Below the pieces are notes generated by a model. That model worked only from the letters and a program-made list of their open reading frames with translations, was not told the origin of the DNA and searched no databases. Source: Mucilaginibacter robiniae (GTDB lineage Bacteria; Bacteroidota; Bacteroidia; Sphingobacteriales; Sphingobacteriaceae). Taken from it: a stretch of DNA of 64,000 nt. A program made the translations under genes and the position numbers. Positions 1 to 7,246 of this stretch are shown here, piece by piece. Location of the stretch: positions 1,922,001 through 1,986,000 of the forward strand of contig NZ_CP051682.1 in NCBI RefSeq assembly GCF_012849215.1, in the 5' to 3' direction. The first letter of the stretch is position 1. Each line of letters opens with the position of its first letter.

Positions 1-613
1 CATGCATCACGTAGCCATCACAAGTAGATGAAATCAGGTCTTTAGCGGCTTCAGATTCGCCACCAGCATAAATTTTAGGCCGTGGCTGCGATACCGGTTT
101 CGGCTGTAATACATTATCGTTTACCTTGTAGTATTTACCATTAAAGCTGTAATGGTCTTTTTTCCAAACATTATCTACCACATCCAGCCACTCAGCAGTA
201 CGCGCATAACGATCATCATGCTGCTCAAACTGAATACCGTATTTCTCGGCCTCATCCTTCCACCAGGATGATACCACGTTCAACGAAATACGACCATTGC
301 TGATATGGTCAATATTAGCCGCCTGCTTGGCTAATTGCGCAGGATTATGGAAAGTAGGCCGCACAGCTACCATAAGCTCTTGCTTATGCGTTACAGCAGC
401 TAAAGCAGCCGCTGTTGACCACGCATCTAATGATGGTGCTTGCTCGCCTTTAATATCATTCAGGTACAATTCGGCAATCAAGGCCAAATCAAAACCAATT
501 TCCTCACTTCTGATGGCCAGCTTCTTTACATAATCCCAAGTAGGGGTCATGTTCTCTTCTTCCACATTGCGCAGCCATCCGCCAAAAATGGGCATCCAAT
601 ATCCGTAATTCAT
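1..613 (-). CDS. LLM-class flavin-dependent monooxygenase (3' part outside window)
   Basis: The reading frame is open from an ATG at 613 to the left edge, so about 204 N-terminal residues are visible and the C-terminus is missing. The start (MNYGYWMPIFGGWLRN), the NVVSSWW segment and the PKIYAGGES segment are characteristic of bacterial luciferase-like monooxygenases of the alkanesulfonate monooxygenase (SsuD) group. Members of this family use reduced FMN from a partner reductase to oxidise sulfonates, alkanes or other small organics in the cytoplasm; the substrate cannot be read here. The gene lies 55 bp downstream of an ATP-grasp ligase on the same strand and is probably cotranscribed with it. 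No sulfonate transporter is visible, so a role in sulfur scavenging is only a guess. Confidence 0.88.
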   Translation of the reverse strand, partial: MNYGYWMPIFGGWLRNVEEENMTPTWDYVKKLAIRSEEIGFDLALIAELYLNDIKGEQAPSLDAWSTAAALAAVTHKQELMVAVRPTFHNPAQLAKQAANIDHISNGRISLNVVSSWWKDEAEKYGIQFEQHDDRYARTAEWLDVVDNVWKKDHYSFNGKYYKVNDNVLQPKPVSQPRPKIYAGGESEAAKDLISSTCDGYVMH

Positions 614-668
614 ACTGTTTTGTGTTAATGATTGCGAGTTGCCAAACAAGCTGTAACCCGCTACCCAA

Positions 669-1643
669 TTATACTACTGCTACGTCTTCGCTTTTCTTTA
701 CCGCTTCCTGCTCTAAAAACTCCACCAAGCGCTCATGTGGGTTAAAGCCAATTACATTTACAGCATCAGCCACAAAGTTTGATAAGGCATTTACATCATA
801 GTAATATACCTCACCATCACGATCATCAATCATGTATTCAATGCCGCCCACGTCAATACCGCTTTGCTGCATAATCGTTTCCACGTTTTTAATGATTTCG
901 GCTGATGGAGTAAAGTTCTCTACTTTTAAGCCATTCTTAGGAGCATCCAGCGCACAAGCGTTACGTACCAGATCTTGTCCGGTAGTAGTTTGGCAAATAT
1001 CTGCCGGGCACAAGTTAAAGCTTTCACCAGTGGTATAAACACGTATAGCATACAGGTATTTGCCGCCTAACGTTTCTACACGGGTAATATAGCCGCCACG
1101 AGCTGGAATAAACTCCTGCACCAATGCGGTATGATCTACCCCAAAATCAACCTGGTTATTTTTTATAGCTTCACGAACCTCTTCAATGGAGTTAAATTTC
1201 TCGATACCTGCACCGCTGCCGCCAATATTGGCTTTAATCACAATCGGGAAACGCAAGCCTTCAATAGCCGCTTCAATTTGCGAAGTATGGTTAACTACTC
1301 TCGATTTCGGATATTTAATGCCCAGTTGCTGCATTAAAATTAGTTGTAAAGCTTTTGAGGTTTCATAAGTAAAAGCCCGGTAACCATTAATTACCCGAAT
1401 GCCATGATGCTCCAGATGCTTTAAATAATTTAAGGTATAGAAAGTACCCTGAATACCATCGCGCAGGTAAGCCGAAGGGCTCATGCGATTAAAGAACAAT
1501 GAAAACTGTGGTGCTTTTTCTTCAATAGCAAACTGATGTTGCGTTGGGTTGATAGACTGGTATGGAATACCTTTTTTATCCAGCTCGGCAAACAAGGGCT
1601 TAAACCAATCCGGATGTTCGTGAAATATAGCAAATGGTTGCAT
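669..1643 (-). CDS. ATP-grasp (RimK-like) ligase
   Basis: A 324-residue protein with an N-terminal pre-ATP-grasp region and a central ATP-grasp fold. The glycine-rich loop IGGSGAGIEKF lies near residues 140-150, after the FPIVIKAN strand that carries the ATP-binding lysine. The acidic metal-binding stretch near the C-terminus contains GGIEYMIDDRDG and YYYDVNALSNF. The family (RimK, glutathione synthetase and related ligases) joins a carboxylate to an amine using ATP through an acyl-phosphate. The substrate is unknown. The flavin monooxygenase follows 55 bp downstream on the same strand, so the pair may act in one small-molecule pathway (inference). The ATG at 1643 is the natural start. Confidence 0.85.
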   Translation of the reverse strand: MQPFAIFHEHPDWFKPLFAELDKKGIPYQSINPTQHQFAIEEKAPQFSLFFNRMSPSAYLRDGIQGTFYTLNYLKHLEHHGIRVINGYRAFTYETSKALQLILMQQLGIKYPKSRVVNHTSQIEAAIEGLRFPIVIKANIGGSGAGIEKFNSIEEVREAIKNNQVDFGVDHTALVQEFIPARGGYITRVETLGGKYLYAIRVYTTGESFNLCPADICQTTTGQDLVRNACALDAPKNGLKVENFTPSAEIIKNVETIMQQSGIDVGGIEYMIDDRDGEVYYYDVNALSNFVADAVNVIGFNPHERLVEFLEQEAVKKSEDVAVV

Positions 1644-1872
1644 AATAATCGGTTTTTAAAAATCGTATCTCAAATTTAACTAAGATTAACCAGCTACTGC
1701 AATTTTTGCCTGTTATAATAATGTCAAACCACCTTTTATAGCAGTTTTGTTGCAGAATATTGATAGAAGCTGAAATTACCAGAGCTTTTTTGAATAAACT
1801 CTATGATTTAAGAAGCTTAAACAGCCTTTGTTCATTAACAAGTCTACTATGATTAGCCAAACAAAATGCTTA

Positions 1873-1909
1873 TAAAAAGCAAAGCCCCCTGATGGGCAGG
1901 GGGACTTTT
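1873..1909 (-). terminator. Rho-independent terminator for the tRNA-like gene
   Basis: A stem of CCCCCT/AGGGGG flanked by AAAG/CTTT, with a single bulged A. On the minus strand it is followed by GCTTTTTATA, a typical U-tract. It lies 35 bp downstream of the tRNA-like gene at 1944-2055 and would end a short transcript of that gene, separate from the ATP-grasp gene beyond it. Confidence 0.65.
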
Positions 1910-1943
1910 ACTAACCAATTATAAACCTAAATTATGAGAAGAG

Positions 1944-2055
1944 CTGTTGGGGAAGGGATCGAACCTTCATGGAGTAGTTAGCCCGCTTCGGGTTTCCTAT
2001 GCTCTCCGCCACCGGGACAAGGAGGTGTGTCTGCCAAAAATTTCACCACCCAACA
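1944..2055 (-). tRNA. Atypical class II tRNA-like gene (Leu-like body, GUC in the anticodon position)
   Basis: On the minus strand the segment folds as a cloverleaf. A perfect 7-bp acceptor stem (TGTTGGG/CCCAACA) is followed by TG at positions 8-9. There is a 3-bp D stem (GTG/CAC) with GG in a 14-nt loop. The anticodon stem CCTCC/GGTGG carries one T-T mismatch, and its 7-nt loop TTGTCCC keeps U33 and reads GUC at 34-36. A perfect T arm (GAAGG-TTCGATC-CCTTC) is present. The variable region is about 40 nt, far longer than the 15-20 nt usual in tRNA-Leu or tRNA-Ser, and can fold internally (GGAG/CTCC, CCCG/CGGG). CCA is not encoded. The loop mismatch, C37 and the oversized variable arm argue against an ordinary decoding tRNA. 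It could be a degenerate pseudogene or a functional tRNA-like RNA. It has its own terminator downstream. Confidence 0.55.
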
Positions 2056-2076
2056 GTATTGTTTTTAAGAACGATT

Positions 2077-2090
2077 GGGAAATATTTCCC
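2077..2090. promoter_or_regulatory. Perfect 14-bp palindrome, candidate operator
   Basis: GGGAAATATTTCCC lies 22 bp upstream of the tRNA-like gene and 117 bp upstream of the Lrp/AsnC gene that is read in the other direction. On the minus strand a TTTG lies 18 nt before its TATTTCCC half, so the palindrome overlaps a plausible but weak promoter for the tRNA-like gene. Its position between divergent genes suggests a regulator site; which protein binds is not known. Confidence 0.4.
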
Positions 2091-2128
2091 ATTTGCTTGA
2101 TACAAATTTAAACCAACTCTCTATTTCT

Positions 2129-2155
2129 TGCAAATATTTCAAGAAATTATTTGCA
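2129..2155. promoter_or_regulatory. Imperfect inverted repeat, candidate Lrp autoregulatory site
   Basis: TGCAAATATTTC and GAAATTATTTGCA form a near-palindrome with a 2-nt centre, ending 52 bp before the Lrp/AsnC start codon. AT-rich dyads of this kind are typical targets of Lrp-family octamers, which usually regulate their own gene. This is a positional inference only. Confidence 0.4.
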
Positions 2156-2207
2156 TTTTTATTCAATCTTTAATTATCCTTGTATATAAATACATAATTA
2201 TAAATTT

Positions 2208-2684
2208 ATGCCTCATAGAAAACCTCACAATTTAGAAATTGATAATTTGGATATCCAAATTTTATCTATCCTGATGAAAAATGCTACTACGCCTTACACG
2301 GAAATAGCTAAAGATTTAATTGTATCAGGCGGCACCATCCACGTTCGGATGAAGAAGCTGGAGGAAATGGGCGTAATTAAAGGTGCCAGCTTAGAAGTTG
2401 ACCCACAGAAGCTGGGTTATGATGTTACCGCTTTTTTAGGTATCTATCTGGAAAAAGGCTCACAATACAATGAGGCCGTAAAAAAGCTTAAAGAAATTAA
2501 CGAGATTGTTGAACTGCATTATACCACTGGCGGCTGGAGCATTTTTGCAAAAATTGTATGCCATGATACCAATCATTTGCGCGAAGTATTGAACGAGCAC
2601 ATACAAAGCGTACCAGGCATACAACGTACAGAAACCTTTATTTCATTAGAAGAAAGTATAAAAAGGCAAATTACTTTAGAGTAA
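2208..2684 (+). CDS. Lrp/AsnC family transcriptional regulator
   Basis: A 158-residue protein of normal Lrp length. The N-terminal winged helix (about residues 8-65) contains LDIQILSILMKNATTPYTEIA and the recognition helix region SGGTIHVRMKKLEEMGVI. The C-terminal RAM/ligand-binding domain (about 70-155) contains LEVDPQKLGYDVTAFLGIYL and the TGGWSIFAKI strand that usually lines the amino-acid pocket. Family members bind DNA as dimers to hexadecamers and sense small molecules, often amino acids. The gene diverges from the tRNA-like gene across about 150 bp holding two dyad repeats (2077-2090, 2129-2155), which are candidate binding sites. Confidence 0.92.
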   Translation: MPHRKPHNLEIDNLDIQILSILMKNATTPYTEIAKDLIVSGGTIHVRMKKLEEMGVIKGASLEVDPQKLGYDVTAFLGIYLEKGSQYNEAVKKLKEINEIVELHYTTGGWSIFAKIVCHDTNHLREVLNEHIQSVPGIQRTETFISLEESIKRQITLE

Positions 2685-2702
2685 AGAAGCTAAAGCCAAG
2701 TT

Positions 2703-4943
2703 TTATTTAAACTTGGCTTTAAGCGCTGCCAGTTTGCTCTGCATATCCGTTTCAGGTTCTTTCCTGTTTCGGCTGTTGGCATTTGATGGCATAGATTTTC
2801 TGGCAGCGCTGCTATCTTCTTCCTTTTTCATGCTTAATGAAATACGTTTGCGGTTTACATCCACCTCGGTTACTGTTACCTCTACCTGCTGATGCACTTT
2901 CAGTACCTCATTTGGGTCTTTGATAAAGCGGTTGGTAATCTGGCTCAGGTGCACTAAACCATCTTGGTGTACGCCAATATCTACAAAGGCACCAAAGTTG
3001 GTAATGTTGGTTACAATACCTGGCAGCTTCATGCCTACTTTCAGGTCTTTAATTTCATTCACCCCTTCGGTAAAGCTGAAGGCTTCAAACTTTTCACGCG
3101 GGTCGCGGCCTGGTTTGGCCAGTTCAGCTATAATATCATTCAGGGTAGGTAAACCTACTTTATCTGACACGTATTTTTGCAATGGGATGCTTTTACGCAG
3201 CTTTTCATTAGTCATCAAATCCCTGATAGAAGCATTGCTGTCTTTCGCTATTTGCTCTACCAGGCTATAACGTTCCGGGTGAACACCACTTGCCTCTAAT
3301 GGATTATCAGAACCCTGAATACGCAAGAAACCGGCCGCCTGCTCAAAAGCTTTATCACCCAAGCGCGGTACTTTTTTCAGCTGTTCGCGATGCTGAAACG
3401 CACCATGTTGGTTGCGGTAATCCACAATGTTTTGCGCCAGTTGTGGACCTAAGCCAGATACGTACGCTAAAATTTGCTTAGAGGCCGTATTCAGCTCCAC
3501 CCCTACGGCGTTTACACAACTAATTACCGTATCATCCAGCGCGGTTTGCAGCTTATTCTGATCCACATCATGCTGATACTGGCCTACTCCGATAGATTTA
3601 GGATCGATTTTTACCAACTCAGCCAATGGGTCCATCAAACGACGGCCGATAGACACCGCGCCACGTACTGTTACATCTTTATCCGGAAATTCTTCACGGG
3701 CCACTTCAGATGCTGAGTAGATGGAAGCGCCACTTTCGTTCACTACCACAATGGTTACTCCCGGCAAGTGCAGGTTGCGTACAAATGTTTCTGTTTCACG
3801 CCCAGCTGTACCATTGCCAATAGCAATCGCTTCAATTTTGTAGGTATCAAACAAGTGCTTTACTGTTTTTTCCGCTTCGCGGGCTTGACCGGCGCCCGTA
3901 TGTGGGAAAACGGCGGTATATTCTAGTAATTTACCTTGCTCATCCAGGCACACTACCTTACAACCGGTACGAAAGCCTGGGTCGATAGCCATAACCCGCT
4001 TGCGCCCCAGTGGCGCAGCCAGCAACAGCTGACGGGCATTTTCGGTAAATACACGTATAGCTTCTTCGTCGGCTTTCTTTTTGGTTAGCAAACGGGCTTC
4101 AGTTTCCATAGAAGGTTTCAGCAAACGTTTGTAACCATCGGCAATAGCCAGCCTGATCTGGTCGGAAGCGGCATTGTTGGTTTTTACGAAAGTACGATCT
4201 AGCAATACAACAGCTTCATCTTCGGGTGGCGTAATATCCAAGTACAAAATTTCTTCTTTCTCGCCGCGGCGCATCGCCAAAATACGGTGCGACGGGGCCG
4301 ATTTTACCGATTCATTCCAGTCAAAATAATCTTTATACTTCTGCCCTTGCTCCTCTTTACCCGGTACTACCTTTGATTGGAAAGTGCCTTTCTCTACAAA
4401 CAGCTCACGTAATTGGGCACGCACTTCGGCATTCTCGCTGATGGTTTCGGCAATAATGTCACGGGCACCGGCTAAGGCTTCTTCTAAGGTGGTTACGCCT
4501 TTTTCAGCATCCACATATTTTTGTGCTTCGGCAGCCAAGTTGCCTTTGCCTTGCTCCAAAATTAAATCGGCTAACGGCTGTAATCCCTTTTCGCGGGCTG
4601 TAGTAGCACGCGTTTTGCGTTTAGGGCGATAAGGCAAATAAATATCTTCCAGAGCTACCATCGTTTCAGCAGCATCAATTTGCTGTTGCAGCTCTGGGGT
4701 AAGCTTACCCATATCGGTTAATGATTTCAAGATGGCTTCGCGGCGTTTATCCAAATCGCGCAGCTGTTGTGCCCGGTCGCGGATGGCGGTAATTTGTACC
4801 TCATCCAAACTGCCAGTTAATTCTTTACGGTAGCGCGAAATAAAAGGTACGGTAGCGCCTTCATCCAGTAAAGCCAGCGTGGCTGTTACCTGTTTGGAAG
4901 CTATGGAAAGCTCCTGCGCTATTTGAATATGATGTTCGGTCAT
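2703..4943 (-). CDS. tex: Tex family RNA-binding transcriptional accessory protein
   Basis: A 746-residue protein close to the usual Tex length of about 770. The N-terminal Tex region includes GATVPFISRYRKE and IYLPYRPKRKTRA. A YqgF/RNase H-like domain follows (VMAIDPGFRTGCKVV, near residues 325-340). A helix-hairpin-helix region (LGPQLAQNIVDYR) precedes a C-terminal S1 domain (about residues 638-710, GIVTNITNFGAFVDIGVHQDG style). The last 35 residues are a basic, low-complexity tail. Tex binds nucleic acid and affects transcription and stress tolerance in several bacteria, but its exact biochemistry is unsettled. It converges with the Lrp gene, with only 18 bp between the two stop codons. 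Confidence 0.96.
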   Translation of the reverse strand: MTEHHIQIAQELSIASKQVTATLALLDEGATVPFISRYRKELTGSLDEVQITAIRDRAQQLRDLDKRREAILKSLTDMGKLTPELQQQIDAAETMVALEDIYLPYRPKRKTRATTAREKGLQPLADLILEQGKGNLAAEAQKYVDAEKGVTTLEEALAGARDIIAETISENAEVRAQLRELFVEKGTFQSKVVPGKEEQGQKYKDYFDWNESVKSAPSHRILAMRRGEKEEILYLDITPPEDEAVVLLDRTFVKTNNAASDQIRLAIADGYKRLLKPSMETEARLLTKKKADEEAIRVFTENARQLLLAAPLGRKRVMAIDPGFRTGCKVVCLDEQGKLLEYTAVFPHTGAGQAREAEKTVKHLFDTYKIEAIAIGNGTAGRETETFVRNLHLPGVTIVVVNESGASIYSASEVAREEFPDKDVTVRGAVSIGRRLMDPLAELVKIDPKSIGVGQYQHDVDQNKLQTALDDTVISCVNAVGVELNTASKQILAYVSGLGPQLAQNIVDYRNQHGAFQHREQLKKVPRLGDKAFEQAAGFLRIQGSDNPLEASGVHPERYSLVEQIAKDSNASIRDLMTNEKLRKSIPLQKYVSDKVGLPTLNDIIAELAKPGRDPREKFEAFSFTEGVNEIKDLKVGMKLPGIVTNITNFGAFVDIGVHQDGLVHLSQITNRFIKDPNEVLKVHQQVEVTVTEVDVNRKRISLSMKKEEDSSAARKSMPSNANSRNRKEPETDMQSKLAALKAKFK

Positions 4944-5069
4944 GCAATATCTAATTTATCTCCAAGTGATTAAGAGGGCAGCAAAAATAAAGCTTACGCA
5001 CGGCATCAACAGCATTTTTTATTCAAAAAGTCCCCTTTCAGGAGTTCAGTGTGTATTATCTTTGTTTTC

Positions 5070-5291
5070 ATGGATTCTTACCAAGTACGAAAGTTTGAAT
5101 TTAATTTGTCCGAGATTTATAACCAAACACCTTGGCTGCAAGACGAGATTGCCTTAAATGATTTTATTGCCTTGTTCCCAATCACTTTCAAAAACGGGCT
5201 ACCACAACGCCCTGAAATGCCTGAAGATTTTGATTTAGACCGCACCACCCGACTGGCTATTATGGTAGCCTATCGACAAGCTTTTAGCTAA
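5070..5291 (+). CDS. Conserved-looking small protein of unknown function
   Basis: The ATG at 5070 opens a 73-residue frame beginning MDSYQVRKFEFNLSEIYN. The sequence is acidic and well mixed, with no membrane segment or signal peptide and no recognised domain. A promoter -7 box of the Bacteroidota form (TATCTTTG, 5057-5064) ends only 5 bp before this ATG. That supports this start over upstream alternatives and predicts an almost leaderless mRNA. The gene is divergent from tex. The function is unknown. Confidence 0.6.
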   Translation: MDSYQVRKFEFNLSEIYNQTPWLQDEIALNDFIALFPITFKNGLPQRPEMPEDFDLDRTTRLAIMVAYRQAFS

Positions 5292-5396
5292 AGCATTGTT
5301 CAAGAATTACAAACTGCTGAAAAACAAATTAGCTATTACATTGCTACTAGCCTATTGTGCTTACAACTTCCTTCAATAATAATTATGCAGCAATAC

Positions 5397-6041
5397 ATGA
5401 AGCTTAACCTTACCTTGATTCTATTTTTACTATTTGGTATTACATCAACACAAGCCCAAAATGAATGGAAACTAAGCACCGAAAAAGATGGCATTAAGGT
5501 GTATAGCCGTTCAGTATCATACTCGAAGGTTAAAGCCCTTAAAGTTAACTGTGAATTTAAAGCCACTACCAGTCAATTGGTTGCCGCTTTGCTGGATGTA
5601 AAAGCTTGTACCAATTGGGTATATCATACCAAAAGCTGCACGCTAATTAAGCAGGTTTCACCTGCCGAGCTGTATTACTACTCGGAAATTAGTGTACCCT
5701 GGCCTGTGCAAAACCGTGATTTTGTGGCGCATTTAACTGTTACCCAAAATCCGGAAACTAAAGTTGTTACGGTTGATGGTCCGGCGGTACCCGGTATGGT
5801 ACCTGCAAAAGACGGCATTGTACGCATCAGCCATTCGGTAGGTCAGTGGGTAATTACCCCGGCGGGCAACGATTTAATTAAAGTAGAATATACCTTGCAG
5901 GTAGATCCGGGAGGATCAATACCGGCTTGGTTGACCAACTTGTTTGCCACCGAAGGCCCGCTGCAAAGCTTTAAAAACTTACGTACACAACTACAAAAAC
6001 CAGCTTATAAAAACGCAACATTTACCTTTATCAAAAATTAA
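5397..6041 (+). CDS. Secreted START-domain lipid-binding protein
   Basis: About 214 residues. A signal peptide (MKLNLTLILFLLFGITSTQAQ) is followed by a START-like helix-grip domain: WKLSTEKDGIKVYSRSV at the start, VKACTNWVYHTKSC, and PWPVQNRDFV, a hallmark of bacterial START proteins. The C-terminal helix LTNLFATEGPLQSFKNLRTQL closes the hydrophobic pocket. The family binds sterols, phospholipids or other apolar ligands. Here the signal peptide places it in the periplasm or outside the inner membrane. The ATG at 5397 gives a clean signal peptide; an ATG at 5385 would add four residues. The ligand is unknown. Confidence 0.85.
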   Translation: MKLNLTLILFLLFGITSTQAQNEWKLSTEKDGIKVYSRSVSYSKVKALKVNCEFKATTSQLVAALLDVKACTNWVYHTKSCTLIKQVSPAELYYYSEISVPWPVQNRDFVAHLTVTQNPETKVVTVDGPAVPGMVPAKDGIVRISHSVGQWVITPAGNDLIKVEYTLQVDPGGSIPAWLTNLFATEGPLQSFKNLRTQLQKPAYKNATFTFIKN

Positions 6042-6129
6042 GTACAATAGCTATAGATAGCCCTAAGTTGTGATATAAACAAACTGGAACGGTAATTGCC
6101 TGAATACAGTAACTAAACAGCTAAACATT

Positions 6130-6252
6130 ATGGCAACTAAAGAAAAGAAAGACCCTTGTTGGTCAGGTTACGAAAAGAAAGGCACTAAAGAGAAAAGTGG
6201 TAAAACAGTGCCGAACTGCGTAAAATCATCTTCTTCAAAAAAGAAAGATTAA
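6130..6252 (+). CDS. Very small lysine-rich protein with a DPCWSGYE motif
   Basis: A 40-residue frame from ATG 6130 to TAA 6250-6252. It starts MATKEKKDPCWSGYEKKGTK, has PNC in the second half, and ends in a run of Ser then Lys and Asp. The two cysteines and the PCWSGYE/KTVPNC spacing resemble a motif seen in tiny Bacteroidota and phage-borne proteins. That resemblance comes from recall and was not checked. A bidirectional terminator follows 15 bp downstream, which supports it being a true gene. The function is unknown. Confidence 0.55.
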   Translation: MATKEKKDPCWSGYEKKGTKEKSGKTVPNCVKSSSSKKKD

Positions 6253-6267
6253 ACATTATCAAATCAT

Positions 6268-6307
6268 AAAAAAGGCCGGATCCAATTACAGGATACCGGC
6301 CTTTTTT
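6268..6307. terminator. Bidirectional rho-independent terminator
   Basis: AAAAAAGGCCGG (6268-6279) pairs with CCGGCCTTTTTT (6296-6307), with an inner ATCC/GGAT extension. It separates the small gene at 6130 (plus) from the SYLF gene (minus), whose stop lies 20 bp away, and has U-tracts for both directions. Confidence 0.85.
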
Positions 6308-6327
6308 ATGATTGCTTTTGTATGTGA

Positions 6328-6999
6328 TTACATAGCTGATAAAGCTTTTTTGAGATCGGCTATATCAGCAGAGGTATTTTTTGAACTTTCGAATAAAGCT
6401 TGTGAAGTAGTGCCTTCTCCGTAAAAGCTAGTATTCGCGCTTTTATCAATCGAGATATTAGAACCATTGATACTTAAGCCTGCAAATAAACCTTTGCTGC
6501 GTGAATAAGAATACACTTCGGCATCCAGCTTATAATCGGTATTTGCGCTTGAGCTACGACCTACCGGACCAGCAGCAGCCGAAATATCACCCCCAATGGT
6601 AAAATCACCATTCTTCACTTTGGTGAGTACGCCCTTATGCTTGAAAACCAATACCAGGTCAACTGCCTGCACACCAATTTGGAAGCCAATGCTGCCACCT
6701 GTAAAGGTGACAAATACTGGATTGCTCCATTTGCCATTACCCAGTTTCACCATAGCTACGCCTTTGCCTCGCTTGCCACCAATACCAAAGCCTGCGTTAA
6801 TCATTTTCGGAATAATGACTACACCTTCGGCCATTTGTAATAATTCTGACGGGATGCTTTCTTTCATTTCGCTGAAATCATGCAGCACCGAAGTAGCTTT
6901 CTGGATACGTTCTGTTTCTTTACCAGCCTGTGTTGCCGAAGTGAGAATCACGAACAAGCTCAACAAGGCAGGTATTGTAAATTTCTTTAATACTTTCAT
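6328..6999 (-). CDS. Secreted SYLF (Ysc84-type) lipid-binding protein
   Basis: A 223-residue protein with a signal peptide (MKVLKKFTIPALLSLFVILT, cleaved near TQA). The SYLF/DUF500 domain covers roughly residues 45-200, including GVVIIPKMINAGFGIGGKRG, GGSIGFQIGVQAVDLVLVF, and AAGPVGRSSSANTDYKLDAEVYSYSRSKGLFAG. In eukaryotes the SYLF domain binds phosphoinositides; the bacterial members are periplasmic or surface proteins of unclear role. The gene stands alone between two terminators (6268-6307 and 7191-7222). No regulator site is evident in the 247 bp upstream. Confidence 0.9.
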   Translation of the reverse strand: MKVLKKFTIPALLSLFVILTSATQAGKETERIQKATSVLHDFSEMKESIPSELLQMAEGVVIIPKMINAGFGIGGKRGKGVAMVKLGNGKWSNPVFVTFTGGSIGFQIGVQAVDLVLVFKHKGVLTKVKNGDFTIGGDISAAAGPVGRSSSANTDYKLDAEVYSYSRSKGLFAGLSINGSNISIDKSANTSFYGEGTTSQALFESSKNTSADIADLKKALSAM

Positions 7000-7190
7000 G
7001 CTATTCTATTTAGCAGTTGTTAATTCAATTGCATGTAAATAACCGATGCTACCACTTCTAGTTTTGTGTTTATACAAATTGTTGAACCCTGCGGCTTACA
7101 GCACCTGTTTATACTTTTATTAACGGATTGCTTTACAGCTATATTGCAAACCAAGACGTATTCCTGATCTAATCAGCTTTTACAACAACA

Positions 7191-7222
7191 AAAAAGCCTG
7201 CTGTGTAAACAGCAGGCTTTTT
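7191..7222. terminator. Bidirectional rho-independent terminator
   Basis: A perfect 14-bp hairpin, AAAAAGCCTGCTGT/ACAGCAGGCTTTTT, with a GTAA loop, 25 bp downstream of the pdhB stop codon. It ends pdhB transcription on the minus strand and could act in both directions. Confidence 0.9.
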
Positions 7223-7246
7223 AATATTTAAAGATTTTATAAGCTA

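Noticed and set aside
1935..1982. A 15-codon frame starting ATGAGAAGAGCTG on the plus strand at the tRNA-like locus
   Set aside because: It is very short and mostly antisense to the tRNA-like stems, so there is no reason to call it coding.
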